A stretch of DNA of 64,000 nucleotides, taken from Paramecium tetraurelia (Eukaryota > Ciliophora > Oligohymenophorea > Peniculida > Parameciidae). Each line of letters begins with the position of its first letter. The stretch's first letter is position 1. Made by a program: the position numbers and the translations under genes. This document shows, piece by piece, positions 1 through 12,007 of this stretch. The DNA lies in the NCBI RefSeq assembly GCF_000165425.1, contig NW_001798961.1:186001-250000 (forward strand). The letters run 5' to 3'. The notes below the pieces were generated by a model. That model did no database searches. It had not been told where the DNA came from and was given only the letters and a program-made list of their open reading frames with translations.

Positions 1-79
1 CATGCTTTGAAATCGAGGTGTTCAATTTTAGACTCCGACTTTCGCTTTGACTCTCTATAAATACTGTATTAGAGTTCAT
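1..79 (-). CDS. Partial hypothetical gene, 5' end only
   Basis: A minus-strand frame starts at an ATG (77-79) and runs open off the left edge, giving about 26 residues rich in Ser, Asn and Lys (begins MNSNTVFIES). Upstream is the AT-rich stretch typical of a promoter region here. Too little is present to assign a family. The start is the first ATG after an in-frame stop. Confidence 0.4.
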   Translation of the reverse strand, partial: MNSNTVFIESQSESRSLKLNTSISKH

Positions 80-106
80 TAATATATAAAATATATTTTA
101 AAAAAC

Positions 107-641
107 TCAAACAACATCTTACGCCTCCACTATTCCCCACAAATTTCGGTTTTTCCAACTAACTCCAAGACCTAACATGCAGTCCCTTATCAACTATTTC
201 ACATTTGTATCTTGCTCTTAACGCTTTTTCTCAAACTTATTGTTAGCTTTCCCCTTCTTGTTTTAGTCGTACTTACGATCCTACGAACTTACTATGATTT
301 TAATAAGTAATCCTACTCTCCTAATAGTGATTTTATCAATAATTTTCTTAATTGATTTATACTTTATAGTTGATGTATTTTATGACAAATGTAATTCGCA
401 AAGAGAACAAACAATCAAACAACATTAATCAATTCAACCTTACTGGTTTGATTAAAACCTCAATTCCATTGTCCAACCTTGATTGAATATCTTCATTTAT
501 TCAATCTACTTGCTGCTAATTTACAATGGAGTATGAATACCTACACTTTTTTCGTTTTTTTTGATTTATTTAGTAGTAATATAAATTTATACTTATGTTA
601 TGTTTAAGAATGGTCAATATTTGGTTTTTTTTGTTTCGCAT
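107..641 (-). CDS. Hypothetical gene, possibly broken
   Basis: Read on the minus strand from ATG 639-641 with a 25-nt intron (GTATTC...TTAG, near 516-540), the frame gives a basic Asn/Lys-rich protein. It ends at TGA 107-109. One in-frame TGA lies at 434-436, with open coding-like sequence on both sides (upstream MKIFNQGWTMELRF; downstream ending GLGVSWKNRNLWG). No 20-35 nt intron removes that TGA; a GT...AG of about 82 nt could, but would be very long for this genome. Either the gene is decaying, or two genes abut, or an unusual intron is present. No known domain seen. Confidence 0.4.
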
Positions 642-879
642 TATATCAGTCTGGCTGATTAAAATAGTTCTAAATATCAACTTGCCGCTGGGTTTCTACT
701 GAGATATTCTATTTGGAAGGCTCGTATATTTATAAAAAATTAATTAATTTATATTGGAACATTTTTCAATTGTTTTATTCTATTTTGTTATGCTTAAAAA
801 TATATTATATAATCACTAAATATTCAGGCACTTGATATCGAGGTAATAAATAATTATTATATTTTAATATAGCAAATTA

Positions 880-2002
880 TCAAATTATTTAGTTATTGTC
901 TGATTTCGATGAAAATAATCTACTAATTATCTTCGTTTAGGGAGTTCTTTGCAGAAAATTCTTTGGTTTCTATGAACCTCCAGTTGATTAAAAGGCAAAT
1001 TGCTATTTAGTACTTGCTTGAGGGGATTAGATTTACGGTAACTGATTGAATTGATCGGGCTTATCCATACCAATTATTTTGTATGCTTATTTCATTTGAT
1101 TTTGAGATTCAAGAGAGTCTCTTAGATGCTCTTAAGCAGTTCTTGATTTTCTTGCCACATCATCATTTGGTAGATTGAAACTAATAAATTCATTGACAGG
1201 AGTAATAGTCTATTTCGAGGAATTTGTTCTCAGAGCTGTTTCTTATTGGGATTATTGTCCAATGGAACCATACCCAATTAGTTGATTGTTGTATATTTTC
1301 TTTGTTTAATTAATTCGGGGTAAAAACGCAGTTGAATTAGACTTTTGCATTTATTCACTATTGTATTGAGATTGTCTGCTATCTAACAATGATTTTTGAT
1401 AGGATGGATATTCTGGTTAAATAAAATCTTCATTTTATTTGGTAGGTATGAGTTTTCGAACAGGTTATAAGTCAGCCATACTGATGTTGAATTCGTTGTC
1501 TGAAATTTTGAGAGGCTAGCCAAACTTGATATTGGCGTTTCTTTGGAAGCCAGGGGCCACAGAGTTATTCTGGAGTATATTAATTTATTCATTGTTTGTT
1601 TTGGGCTGGGGTGGCGAGAATGGTTTAACCGAAGGAACTTTATTTAATTTAGGAGGGGAGCTAATTAGAGATTATTTGATACCCAAACTTATGCATGACA
1701 GGAGTGATATGATTATTTTATGCAAACTATTTAGTAGATTTAGCCAGCGTGACTTTTTTCAAAGTTTGAGATGGTCTCTTTTCAATATTTATTTGAGGTT
1801 ACAAATTCTTTTTGCCTTCTGAACTAATCTTGAATGCCTATTCTTTAGGTGATTTGAAGGGCACTCTTTATATTTGTTTTTATTAAAATTTAATGGATTG
1901 TCCCAATGAGCTTAATTGTGGATTAAAAAATTAAGCTGTTTACTTCATTTCCTATTATAATCGACTATCATCAAATGAAGCTTAATCTTGGTGATTTATC
2001 AT
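880..2002 (-). CDS. Hypothetical Ser/Asn/Gln-rich protein
   Basis: ATG 2000-2002 to TGA 880-882, minus strand, about 366 aa after removing a 22-nt intron (1661-1682, GTATCA...TTAG). The frame is open throughout with TAA/TAG as Gln and contains stretches such as KRPSQTLKKV and VARKSRTAQEHLRDSL. It is low-complexity, basic, and shows no recognisable domain, signal peptide or membrane segment. Removing the intron turns two broken frames into one, which supports the model. Function unknown; probably a disordered ciliate-specific protein. Confidence 0.65.
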
Positions 2003-2213
2003 TTGTTTTAAATAATTATTTTATTTATTTTATCAATAACAATTATTCATGCAAGTCCTAAAAAGATATAAAAGATATATATCAAATACAATACCTCCCA
2101 CTGCAGGATCTAAAAATAGTGGGTCCTATGGATGACAATCCAAAATTTAAACACAATTTACTAAGAATATCTAAAGAGAAGAATGCATTTATTGATGAAA
2201 TATTAAAATTGTT
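2003..2213. other. Intergenic spacer
   Basis: AT-rich sequence between the start of the 880-2002 gene and the 3' end of the endoglycoceramidase-like pseudogene. No gene seen. Confidence 0.4.
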
Positions 2214-3139
2214 TCATTCACGATTAGTCACAATCAAAGATATCGACGTTCCTTCTTTGAAATCGTCAGGCAATTCGACTACATAATATGATTTGCTAAA
2301 AGCCTTCAGAGTGCAGCCAGAACAATTTCTATTAATCAAAATAAGCCTTACGTAAATTGATAATGAATCTAATCGAAATAATATTTTCTTGATAAGAAGA
2401 TTTCTGTTTGTTATCCATAGCAATTATTGCTGGCTCTCCAATCCAATAACAAGAAATAAGAGTCATCATCCACTCTGTTTGAAGTTAGAACTGCTGGGAG
2501 TGCCACATATATTAGTCACATATGACCTACTAAAAGTCTATACTTTATTTGTTTGTAGTATTCCAAACTAAACATAGAAGGATTCTATTTGTCCAGGATG
2601 AGTTTATGTCGTGATGTCAGCATAATACTTAGATTCCCAATAAGCCCAATGAAAGTGAATCTGAATTCCATTAAGTCTAATAAGTAGTCTAATTCCTTTT
2701 TTCTTCTGGAGTATCAAGAATAGCTCCAAGCTCAGTCATGAATTTGCCAACTCCTAATATATTGGCCACACCGTCTTTGGTTGCAAAGTAGAATGAATCC
2801 ATGTAATTGCACACTTACTCATTCTATGGAAGGCTATAATCATCAACATCAAACAAATAAATGTATGCTTCTCTATCTCTGAATTCTTAACCTCCTGGAG
2901 TATCTTTAAATCCAGCACTTATCAGATCAGTAGCTCCAGGTTCAAAAAAGATAATTTTTTGATCATCAACTTTCTGATTAGTTTATGAGCTATTCTATAA
3001 AGAGGTAAAAGATTGTGATAATTACCATATTTGGGAACAAGAATTCTCTGATACTGTGGTAAATTGATCCTTGAATTGGTTCATTGATAATCCTGAGGTA
3101 CCATACCATAGGCAAAACGAAAATAACCAGAAAAAATGA
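2214..3139 (-). pseudogene. Endoglycoceramidase-like (GH5) pseudogene, 3' part
   Basis: Minus-strand pieces in shifting frames match the second half of a GH5 endoglycoceramidase, which cleaves the sugar chain from glycosphingolipids. In order: RIINEP (acid/base Glu motif), KIIFFEPGATDLISAGF, KFMTELGAIL (nucleophile region), HWAYWESKYYADITT, VQTFSRSYVTNICGTP, and a C-terminal beta-domain piece with TEIFLSRKYYF. One 31-nt intron (GTAATT...ATAG) still splices cleanly. The order is right, but at least three junctions need 1-nt shifts and a TGATGA lies in one frame. The N-terminal half of the barrel is absent; the open frame begins just before NEP. An overlapping plus-strand ORF (2128-2601) is judged a shadow. 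Family assignment is from motif order, not from a search. Confidence 0.6.
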
Positions 3140-3175
3140 TCATAAATGAAAGTCTAATTTAAACATATTTTATAA

Positions 3176-4979
3176 TCATGATAAAAATTCATCAAGTACT
3201 TAACTCTATATTAAAAGCATATGCATCAATTCAAACTAATTTTTCTATCCATTTAGCAAATCATAAGGCCTGCTTTATTTTAGGCTTTATTGGTATCCAC
3301 TTTTGGAGGATACTGTTCTGTTTGCCATCATATTGGATAATTAACTCTATGATAGTTAATCTTGGCCAGAATCTTACAGAATATTATCAGAATAACTAGA
3401 TATGGCATTTAACTTAGCATTCAAAGTGTTTTAAGAAACAAATAACTCTTTCTATAATTCGGCTATCTCGTTACCTATGTTCTCTTGCGAAAGATTAACT
3501 ATTCTCTCAACGATATTTTTGTATTATTTTCCAAAAAACATGGTATCCCCTAATAATTATGCCTAAAATATAGTTATGAAGATGGATACAATGATCGATG
3601 ATTTTTCATTTAATTCGCTTTTCAATTATTTTATCTCTCTATCTTTAGTTTATTGAAGCTGATTGCATTGTTCTTGATAATAAGTGTAGGTTTCATTTTA
3701 GTATTTATCAAACTGTGTCTTAACTTAATCGTGGGCAGTCTAGTTGGGATAGAGATTCATAAGTTACTTTATATTTTTCCAGATTTTATTTGAGTTGGAT
3801 GCTTTCTAATTCAAAATCATGATATAGGTTTAAATATTGTTCTTTTTCTTCCAAACAAAGTTGGTTACTTGATTTTAAAAGGTCATATGATCGTTTTAAT
3901 TGTTCCAGCTATGATAGATTTATATAATAAATAAGGATACTTCATCAATTTTGGATTGTAATTAGGATTTGAAGGATTCATTTTAAGCATTTAGTTCTGA
4001 AATTGAAAGAATTTATTTTTTATTATTATTTTATAATTTCAAAATTTAGTCATTTAATGAGGTGATAAGTTTAGATTTCTATTCCAATTCATCAATTTAA
4101 TATTTAATAATCTTGGTTGATCCATGGTTTAATTAAGGATTGCTTTTGAATTGATTAGCGCTGAGATTGATTTCAGTAGCAAGTTTATTTTGGCATGCAG
4201 ACGAGTTATTATTTTTCTCTAGATTGCAACTATTGAATCTTTGATGATGAGACGATTTGCTTATAGTTTTGACAGAACTACTAGGTTGGGGTTTAAAGGA
4301 ATTTTGAATTTTGGTTAATTGATTATTAAGGTTATCTATTTGGGAAGTGATGTGTTATTTTGATTTGATTTCTTCGATGATCTCATAAACGATGGTGACT
4401 ATATCCTTGACCATGCTTTGAAATTACTGGGTCTGATCTGGTATTGATTCTTTTTTATTCTGATTGGATTGTTGGTTTAGTTCCAGGATTCAAAAGATAG
4501 ATCATGTATTTCAGTAGTATTAGATCGGTGCATCTATAAAAATCAAAGCAAGTTGTGGAGTTATCTAGACAAAAGAGTTTTATTTTGGTTAGTATTGTTG
4601 CAAAGGTGTTTTAATCTTGGTCTTTGGCATATCGAAGTTGTTTGAGCTATTTTTCAATTTGAGTCAGCGATTTAATAAGGGATTGCTAGATGGTCGAGGG
4701 AACAAGGGAGCATTTCTAAGGTTGGTTTTCAAGGGGAATTTCATTTTGAGTGAATGAGCCGTGCTTATCCATCTATCTGACAATACGATCGGTCCATTAT
4801 TCCACATCATATTGTTTGATTTGAAGGTAGGGGACTGGGGAGGATTTTTGGAGCAATTAGTTGATTTCTTTGGAGGCAATTGGCTTAATTGGGGAATGCG
4901 AGTGTTGGCTACCTTTCTTTTGGGTAGAATACAAATTTTGAAGTTTTTGAAGCAACTAATTGCTAGAAGCTGAGTTCAT
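3176..4979 (-). CDS. Coiled-coil protein
   Basis: ATG 4977-4979 to TGA 3176-3178, about 560 aa. The N-terminal part is Ser/Gln-rich (MNSASSNQLLQKLQ). The rest is heptad-like Glu/Lys/Gln/Leu sequence, for example KIDELEQLKRSYDLLK and REIKQLKSELNEKSSI. Four short introns (27, 28, 29 and 32 nt) splice cleanly. One frame change around 4540-4620 could not be resolved with a standard intron, so the gene model is incomplete there. No catalytic motif. Probably a cytoskeletal or basal-body-type structural protein, which is inference only. Confidence 0.6.
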
Positions 4980-5043
4980 TATAATTAACAGATATTTATA
5001 CTTGGCTGAATGTAAAAATTCTTAAATTATTTAATAAATTAAA

Positions 5044-7305
5044 ATGAGAGTTCTCTTCTGTATAGCATTGCTTTTAGTTGTAAGTGGGGCAGTGGTAGTC
5101 ACATGCCCATCAAATGGATATGGTTGCGTTACATATGGAGCCAATATAGCTAAATAGACAACAAGGACAAATTCATTGTGCAGAAATGGTATTCTATATT
5201 ATGATCATAATAGGGTATTATTGGAACAACCAAGCATGCATGCCATGCAAAAACGCTGACGCAGTATTGGGTGGTTATTACACCTGTAGTGCTTATTATG
5301 AGGCAACCTCTTTGACATGTACTTCTGGTTATACATTAATAAATGGGTAATGCAGCAATATTTATTTTAAGTGTTTGTATTCCTATACCCTAACGGTTGT
5401 ACTACTTATGGTTTAAACTAAAACTAAGATGCTTATGTGTGCACAGCCTGCAACTCCGATTACACACTTAAAGGAGGTGTATGTATCAATAATAGATATT
5501 GTTCATCATGGGATGAAAATGCAGTTTGCACAACATGCTAGACTGGATACTTTTTAAATTGGGACTTGAAATTCACTCTAACAACCTCAGGCTCTAACAA
5601 TTAAACTGATTGGATCACAACCTGGTAAACATACTATAGATTCCCCGGAGAATCATTTTGCAGTGTCTGTTCTTAGACAATGGCCAATTGCAAGTCATGT
5701 AATTCAGCGTAATTAATTATATATATTATAGTTATACTTGTTCATAATGTAATGATGGTTATTATTGGTAATAATCAACAAGCAGTACCTAATTGACATC
5801 CTCCAATGCATAGTTTGCAGGTGCCTGTGTCAGTTGTCTCACAAGTGGATATTGTGCTACTTGTCAAGGCTCAAATTGTACTCAATGCAGAACTGGTTAT
5901 TTCCCAACTAAAGATACAACCAACACTATCATTTTATCTTGTAATGCATGCCCAACTGGATGTACATCATGTACTTCATCAACATAATGCATTGATTGCG
6001 TTACCTCATACTACAAATATAACAGATAACTTATGTTATCCTCTCAATAAGTGTGCTTCAATCAACACCTAATTAACAACATCTGGAGCAAATCCAAAGT
6101 GTTCTTCTTGTATTGCTGGATATGCCTTAGACCCAAGTGGTTCAGGTATTTGCTATTAATGTGGAAATTGTGATAGTTGCACAGTTCCATCTGGATAATA
6201 AACAGCTGGTTTATAAACATCATGTACTACTTGCTGGGACACGTATAATATTATCAATATACTCTAGATATTATGGTGTAAAGGATTCAAATGGTATAGT
6301 TACTTGTAAACCATGCACACAAGCATCAGATTCATTCTTGAGATGTCAAGGACCTGTTGAAAATTCATCACTTACTAGTGTTGTACCAACTCAATGCTAA
6401 GATGGATATTATTTGTATACTCTACCTGCCGTAGGTACTACAGCAGCTTAAACTATTTGTGTTCCATCTACTCAAAACTTACAATGTGTAACCATCGTAG
6501 CAACTAGTGCCACTCAATACACATGTGCAACATGTACCTCATAAAGTAAATTATATAACAACGCAAATTGTTTGGTTTGTAATCCAACCCTGACTTCCTC
6601 ATTACCTCAAGGATGTACAGCATGTTCTGGATCTCCAAGCAATTCAATAACTTGCAGTGCTTGTGCAGTTAACTATTTTTACTCGACTGGTACTACCACA
6701 ACATGTACTGCTTGTGATTAAAATTGTATTTAATGTGGATCAGGTCCAACTTGTACCAAGTGTGCAATAACCTACTATGTATCTGGTGCTGGATGCACAC
6801 AATGTGGAGTTGCTAATTGTGCCACTTGTACTGCTCAAAGTCCTAACACATGTTAAGTGTGTTTAGATGGATATTTCTTATCCAGCATCAACACAGGCAC
6901 AGGATCCACTTCTTATTGTTTGAAGTGTCCTGCTGAATGTGCAACTTGTTCTGCTCCAGGTTAAGTTTGTAATTCTTGTATCTCTGGATACGTACTCTCA
7001 AATGGAGGCTGTATTTCTTTAAGTTAGGCAAATTGTGCTGAAGGATATATTACTTCAACATTGAACAATGAATAGTACCCATCCACCCAAAAACGGATGT
7101 GCTATATGTAAATATGGATTCTACAACTTTGAAAAAAGATGTCTTCAATCTGTCCAACCATATGCAGGAGTACTATATATTAATTACTATTTCTTAGTCT
7201 GTTTATACCACAACGAATATCGGAATTGGCTCAAACCCAGGTACATCTTCTTACCAGACCATCATGTATTCAATATTCTTGGTCATCATGTTGCTTGGAT
7301 ATTGA
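5044..7305 (+). CDS. Cys-rich GPI-anchored surface-antigen-like protein, possibly a pseudogene
   Basis: ATG 5044 starts a signal peptide (MRVLFCIALLLVVSGAVVV). A long series of CxxC and GYF/GYY units follows (for example NCATCTAQSPNTCQVC), the layout of ciliate immobilisation/surface antigens. After a 28-nt intron the C-terminus is SSYQTIMYSIFLVIMLLGY then TGA 7303-7305, a hydrophobic tail fitting a GPI signal. Several short introns (23-28 nt) splice well. Near 5380-5395, 6003-6020 and 7060-7085 the frame changes by one base with no fitting intron. It is therefore either a decaying family member or carries sequence errors. Predicted location is the cell surface; expression is not predictable from sequence. 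Confidence 0.6.
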
Positions 7306-7320
7306 TTTATTAATATAATT

Positions 7321-10300
7321 ATGGAAGATCAATTAGAACTAACTTCTTAATGGAGTTTCTATGAGATGTGCACCAAAAAGAACAACAAGTTGCCGTGTCT
7401 TATACCATAGACCATCATCTTCGATAAACTCATGCCTAAGGTTTGGCTCTTCAATCCCAAGAACACTCAAGTGGTCATGAAAAAGAATTCAGACAAACTC
7501 TCCAACCTCGAAATTGCTAAGGCTTTACTTGGTATTAAATTCCCTAAGGACATCAAGATTGACACTCTGACTCAATTGGTTGAGCAAGCAAGGTAGTCTC
7601 CTCAATTCAGAGAGGTACTATTTTAATATTATCGAAGGAAACTCCAATAGCATTTTTGCAGATGAAAAGGAATGAGGGCATCCCTATGAATAGATAAGAG
7701 TTATTGCAATTCTTTGTTGAAGGCAAAGATCTCTCATCTTTGGCATACATGCAATAGTACATTGAAAATCAAAGTAGCTAGATTAATAGTTTGCAGATGA
7801 AGTCTACTACGTTGAGTACCATTATGATGTTGATTTCATTCCAATCACTTTCAAGTTTTTCAAGAAGACTCTCACAATCAAAAGAGCCAACAAAAGTACA
7901 ACTGCTAAATCCACCAATCCCTTCTAAACCCTCTTGATGCCAGTCCAAAGCAGTGGTTAAATTCCAGTCAGACAACAAGAAGTTTAGAAAGTGCAAACTA
8001 TGTTCAAATATTGCAATTCTACTCTGAATCAACGCTTCTAAGAAGTACCTATATCATTTACTAATTCCTAAAGGAGGCGAAAAAGGTAGCATTCTACATC
8101 GAAAAGGTCTTCAAAGTCAAAATACGCAAATTCACTCCCAAATTCATTGTTGATTAAAGAGAACAGATCTATTTTGCTGGTATCAAATAAATCTCAATCT
8201 AAATTTAAAAAGGAGGTACTTTTTAGTTCATATGCAGCACCTTATCAAAGAGGGTTGAGAGATGAAATTGCTAGTAATGGTTAATTTGATAATTTCATGA
8301 TGGCATGCAAGTAGTTTAGATTGGACAAGAATGCAAACAATGAATTCAAAAAGTATCCCAAATAGATTGTAGAAGAGGATAAGAAATTGAGTAAAACACT
8401 CTACAAGCATTTAATATTGGAAAGATGTCAAGGAGACTTTTGCAATTATAAATTAATAGAAAAAAACAAGTATTTCGATCAAATTTATTTAAAGAGGACC
8501 CTTGCAATTAAGGAAGGGACTATTGGAAACATACAAGAATGTGTTTAAAGAGTCCAAATAGACAGTCAGTAATATGAGTACCAATTTACCTTATGAAATC
8601 TCATTGTAATTAATAGTGCGTACACGTGATGATCATAAAGAAGTCATTGAACTTTTTAAAAAATTTAAAATTCATTTAGAAAATTACAATCCAGAAGAAC
8701 ATCCAGAAATTAAAGACGAATAATAACATCCATTTAGTAAGGAGAATTCAGATGTTCAAGCACTAATCAATCTATATAAATCAGTTAAAATTTGTAAGAA
8801 TTGTTTCATAATCTATTCTATGATTCAAAGACACTTTGAATCCTAACTCAAAAAAGATATTAAAAATGGAGTCTAATTTATCAATGAGAAGAAGACTCCC
8901 TCATTACAAATAGATGAAGAAGCAGAAAGACGTAGAAAGAGAGAAGAAAATATTCACAAAAGACAAGAGAAATTATTGATGAAACCAACTACATCTACTA
9001 AATCTTTCAGAATATTCAGAGCTCCAACACAAAAGAGGAATTTCCTGATTACTTCCATACCTGAAAGCAGAGTTTCTAAAACTGCATCACCTGAAAAGTT
9101 TAGAGATATTTGCAAGTAAATTGAAATCAATAGATTGACTTTGGGTTATTTGAATTATTAGAAATTGGAGCAATTCCAAAAGCCAAGTCAGATGGAACAA
9201 TCTCAAGAGTTTAGAAATGAATCATATAATTTGATAAACCTCCTTTCAGAACAAAAAGCACCCAATGTTAGAAGAATTGATACAAATCAGTAGGAGAATA
9301 AGGAATTGCAAGGGAGAGCAGAAGAGATAAAGAAAATGCTAGTTAAGACTTCCAAGAAGGAGTAGGAATGTAGAGCAATACAGAAGGAATACTATATTGA
9401 GAAGACATAGGAAGGAGCTTAATAGATCTTGCTTTCGACTTCATCCCATTACTATTATCATGTTAATTTTGATATCGTAAGGAAGTTGTATCAATTCTAA
9501 TTAAGTACTCCGATGTAAGCATTATCCTATGATTTGAAATATGACCAATTAAGGCCATTACAAATTGAGGAGGTCTGTGAGATGATGAATTACCCATCTC
9601 CTTGTTTTGATATCACATAATTGGAGTATTTGGTAGTTGATTCCCAGACTGCTGTACCATATGCTTTATTCGAGAGCAACATAACAAAAAAGAAGGAGAA
9701 GAGTTCCCAATCAGGAATAGATTTGATAATCATACTCCATGACATGTTCGAATCCTTTTTTGAGTATTCATATCAATCATATCTTAGATATTATCCGATC
9801 ATTGTGGATTTGATCAATGACGCCTAAAATAAGAAGGTACTGCTCTTAAACACTCCCGGATAAGCCTACACTTTATTCAACAAGAAACAAGCATACACAA
9901 ATATCTACATAGCAGGCATCCTAGACTAAATACTATATGAATTATCCATCAAGGGGAAAATCGACTTGCAAACGGATACTCTAAAGATTTTGGGAGTAGG
10001 ATCTGGAGGGTTTCATGCATAAGCTTTCAGTAAGAAGTTATTAGAGTCTATTTAGTTGTACAATGCCAAAATACGATTCAATTTAGTTAGATTGCCTTTA
10101 TAAATTCTTATACGTCAATTTATCCTCAATTGAGAAGCTTCTTTACTCAATCAATAAAAATCTTTGAATCTTAACCTTATGATATGCCAGAACTTGCTTT
10201 TGAATACACTAATACCATCATGAATACTCAGCCAATTTCTGAAGATCTACTTTCTTGTGTTTTGCAACAGAATCCAATAAATCAATTGGGCAGGCAGATT

Positions 10301-10604
10301 ATTTTAGAGGGTAGATGACATTCTAATTTTAGGTTTGTTGTAAAGTCCTTCATTTATGGAGAGATTCCAAAAACTGATCCTAAGTGTGTAGGTATACCAT
10401 TCCTTAAAGAATTGTTTGGTCAATATATCTGAGGCTGACTTATTGCAAACATTCCTGTAGGATGAGACACTGGATGTGAATAATGTGGCATTATCGAAGA
10501 AGATACAAATGAATAAACGCACAGTCCAATACATTGAGGGTGGCCACTCTGTATTGTATGAAAATAAGGATTAATTGGTGTAAATTTTAAATAGATTAGC
10601 GTGA
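7321..10604 (+). CDS. Large protein with C-terminal alpha/beta-hydrolase domain
   Basis: ATG 7321 to TGA 10602-10604, about 1030 aa after removal of 22-29-nt introns (one at 7615-7637). The N-terminal half (FDKLMPKVWLFNPKNTQ) is unrecognised and the middle is charged and helical. The C-terminal third looks like an alpha/beta hydrolase. It has a strand KKVLLLNTPGQAYTLF, a nucleophile elbow in KILGVGSGGFHAQAF, then FINSYTSIYP and a late His in YIEGGHSVLYENKDQLV. Two apparent frame breaks disappear when introns of 25 nt (GTATTT...AAAG) and 26 nt (GTAAGA...TTAG) are spliced, giving one continuous gene. The substrate is unknown. The gene ends 22 bp before the next start. Confidence 0.6.
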
Positions 10605-10626
10605 CTTATATAAATAATTTATTCAA

Positions 10627-11974
10627 ATGTATAAATTCCTAATACTATTGTAAACACTATTGTGGATTAGTGAAACAAAAAAGATTCAGAAGAGTTTTCG
10701 TATCAGATAGCTGTCTGATTGGGAATACCTGACTAAATTTGGGGCTGAAGTTGGAGATGTCACTTATCATATCAAATTCAAACTTGTTGGATTGGAGTCT
10801 GAGGAAATGAGAGAAAGAAAATTCCCCATTTAATTTGAGCTGTATTTAGATGAGGAGTGGCCAGAAGCATTGGAGAAGCAAGAATGCGAGGTAAGTTTAT
10901 TCTTAATTAATTAGAGAGCATCCTCGGCCAGAAGAAAAGAGACTATCCAAGTGCCTGGAAATGGGGAATTTTCTTAAGTGTACACAGGGAATATTAAAGC
11001 CAAAGTAAGAGCTCATATGTGGTATTATGCCATATCTGATTGTCATCGAAGATTAAGGGATGAATTCAAAGAAGATTAGTATAAACGACTTAAATTAGAA
11101 GTGGATATTCACATAAAGAATGCTGGTAAGACTGAATTTTCAGTTGAACAGTTTGGAATTTAATATTTCATGATTGTGGTAGTTTTGGTTGACATTGTGA
11201 TGTTGGTTTATAATGGCTATTACATTGTCTAAAGACACGAAAAGTATGAGGAATTCAGTTTAGCACTGTTTCTGTTGGTCGTCACTCTTTTCCTTGAAAC
11301 AATCTCCTACGGTGTGAATCTATTGCACTTGTGGTTTTACAGTAATGATGGACAGGGAGTGTTTTTCCTTCATGTGGCTTCAGTTATTGTTTAGGTAAAT
11401 CTTTATTATAAATGCAGGTTGCATCTCAATTCTCTTTAACAATGATATTAGTGATGTTGTCTTGGGGTTGGCAAATCAGTTTCACTAAGTTCGAAAATTT
11501 CGAAATTTTCTTGCCCTTATCACTATTAATAGCATTCTTTTAATTGACTATCGTAGGGGTTGGTTTTATTGATTATGATGCTTACTACAAGGATCACTCT
11601 TATGAAGGATGGGTTGGCTGGTTGGCATCCTTTATATTTATTGGAGAATTCATCTACTTTATGAATGGATTGTCTAATACATATAAAAAGAGTAATGGAG
11701 CCGTTTAATAATTTATATTGATGCTTGGAGTCTATGGAGGAATTTATTTCATCAGTTTCCCAGTTCTCCAGACAGTCAATTTGGTATTATTATTAAAATA
11801 ACAGTATAGGTTGTGGCCAGATATCTTAGACACAAAGTAATGGAAATAGGTACAATATCTTTGAGGACTGCTGCTATTCTACTTCTGACTCATTTGTTTA
11901 CATCTAAAAAGTCCCTATTTGCTAAAATATCGTATGATAGCAAAAGTTTCTTGGATAGAAACAAGGATGAGTGA
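10627..11974 (+). CDS. GPR180/TMEM145-like seven-TM protein (GOST type)
   Basis: ATG 10627 to TGA 11972-11974, 432 aa, introns 11395-11417 and 11784-11809. A hydrophobic N-terminus (MYKFLILLQTLLWI) suggests a signal peptide. It is followed by a luminal domain of about 170 residues, then roughly seven membrane segments. The signature HLWFYSNDGQGVFF, with a later LVMLSWGWQISF, is typical of the GPR180/TMEM145 transmembrane domain (intimal-thickness-receptor family). The C-terminus is short, basic and probably cytosolic. Members act in the secretory and endomembrane system; the ligand or cargo cannot be inferred. Length and topology fit the family. Confidence 0.75.
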
Positions 11975-12007
11975 ATGTTTGTGTTAATTATTATTCATAT
12001 ATAAAAA

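Noticed and set aside
2128-2601. Plus-strand ORF of 157 codons open under the ciliate code
   Set aside because: The minus strand over the same bases carries endoglycoceramidase motifs in the right order; the plus frame has no recognisable features.
5340-6080. IES remnants (TA-bounded germline segments) as the cause of the frame breaks
   Set aside because: The breaks change the frame by a single base with no extra TA-flanked segment of 26 nt or more, so they do not look like retained IESs.
8574-10604. A separate gene starting at ATG 8574 and overlapping the preceding gene
   Set aside because: A 25-nt intron (GTATTT...AAAG) joins the upstream exon in frame, giving one gene from 7321.
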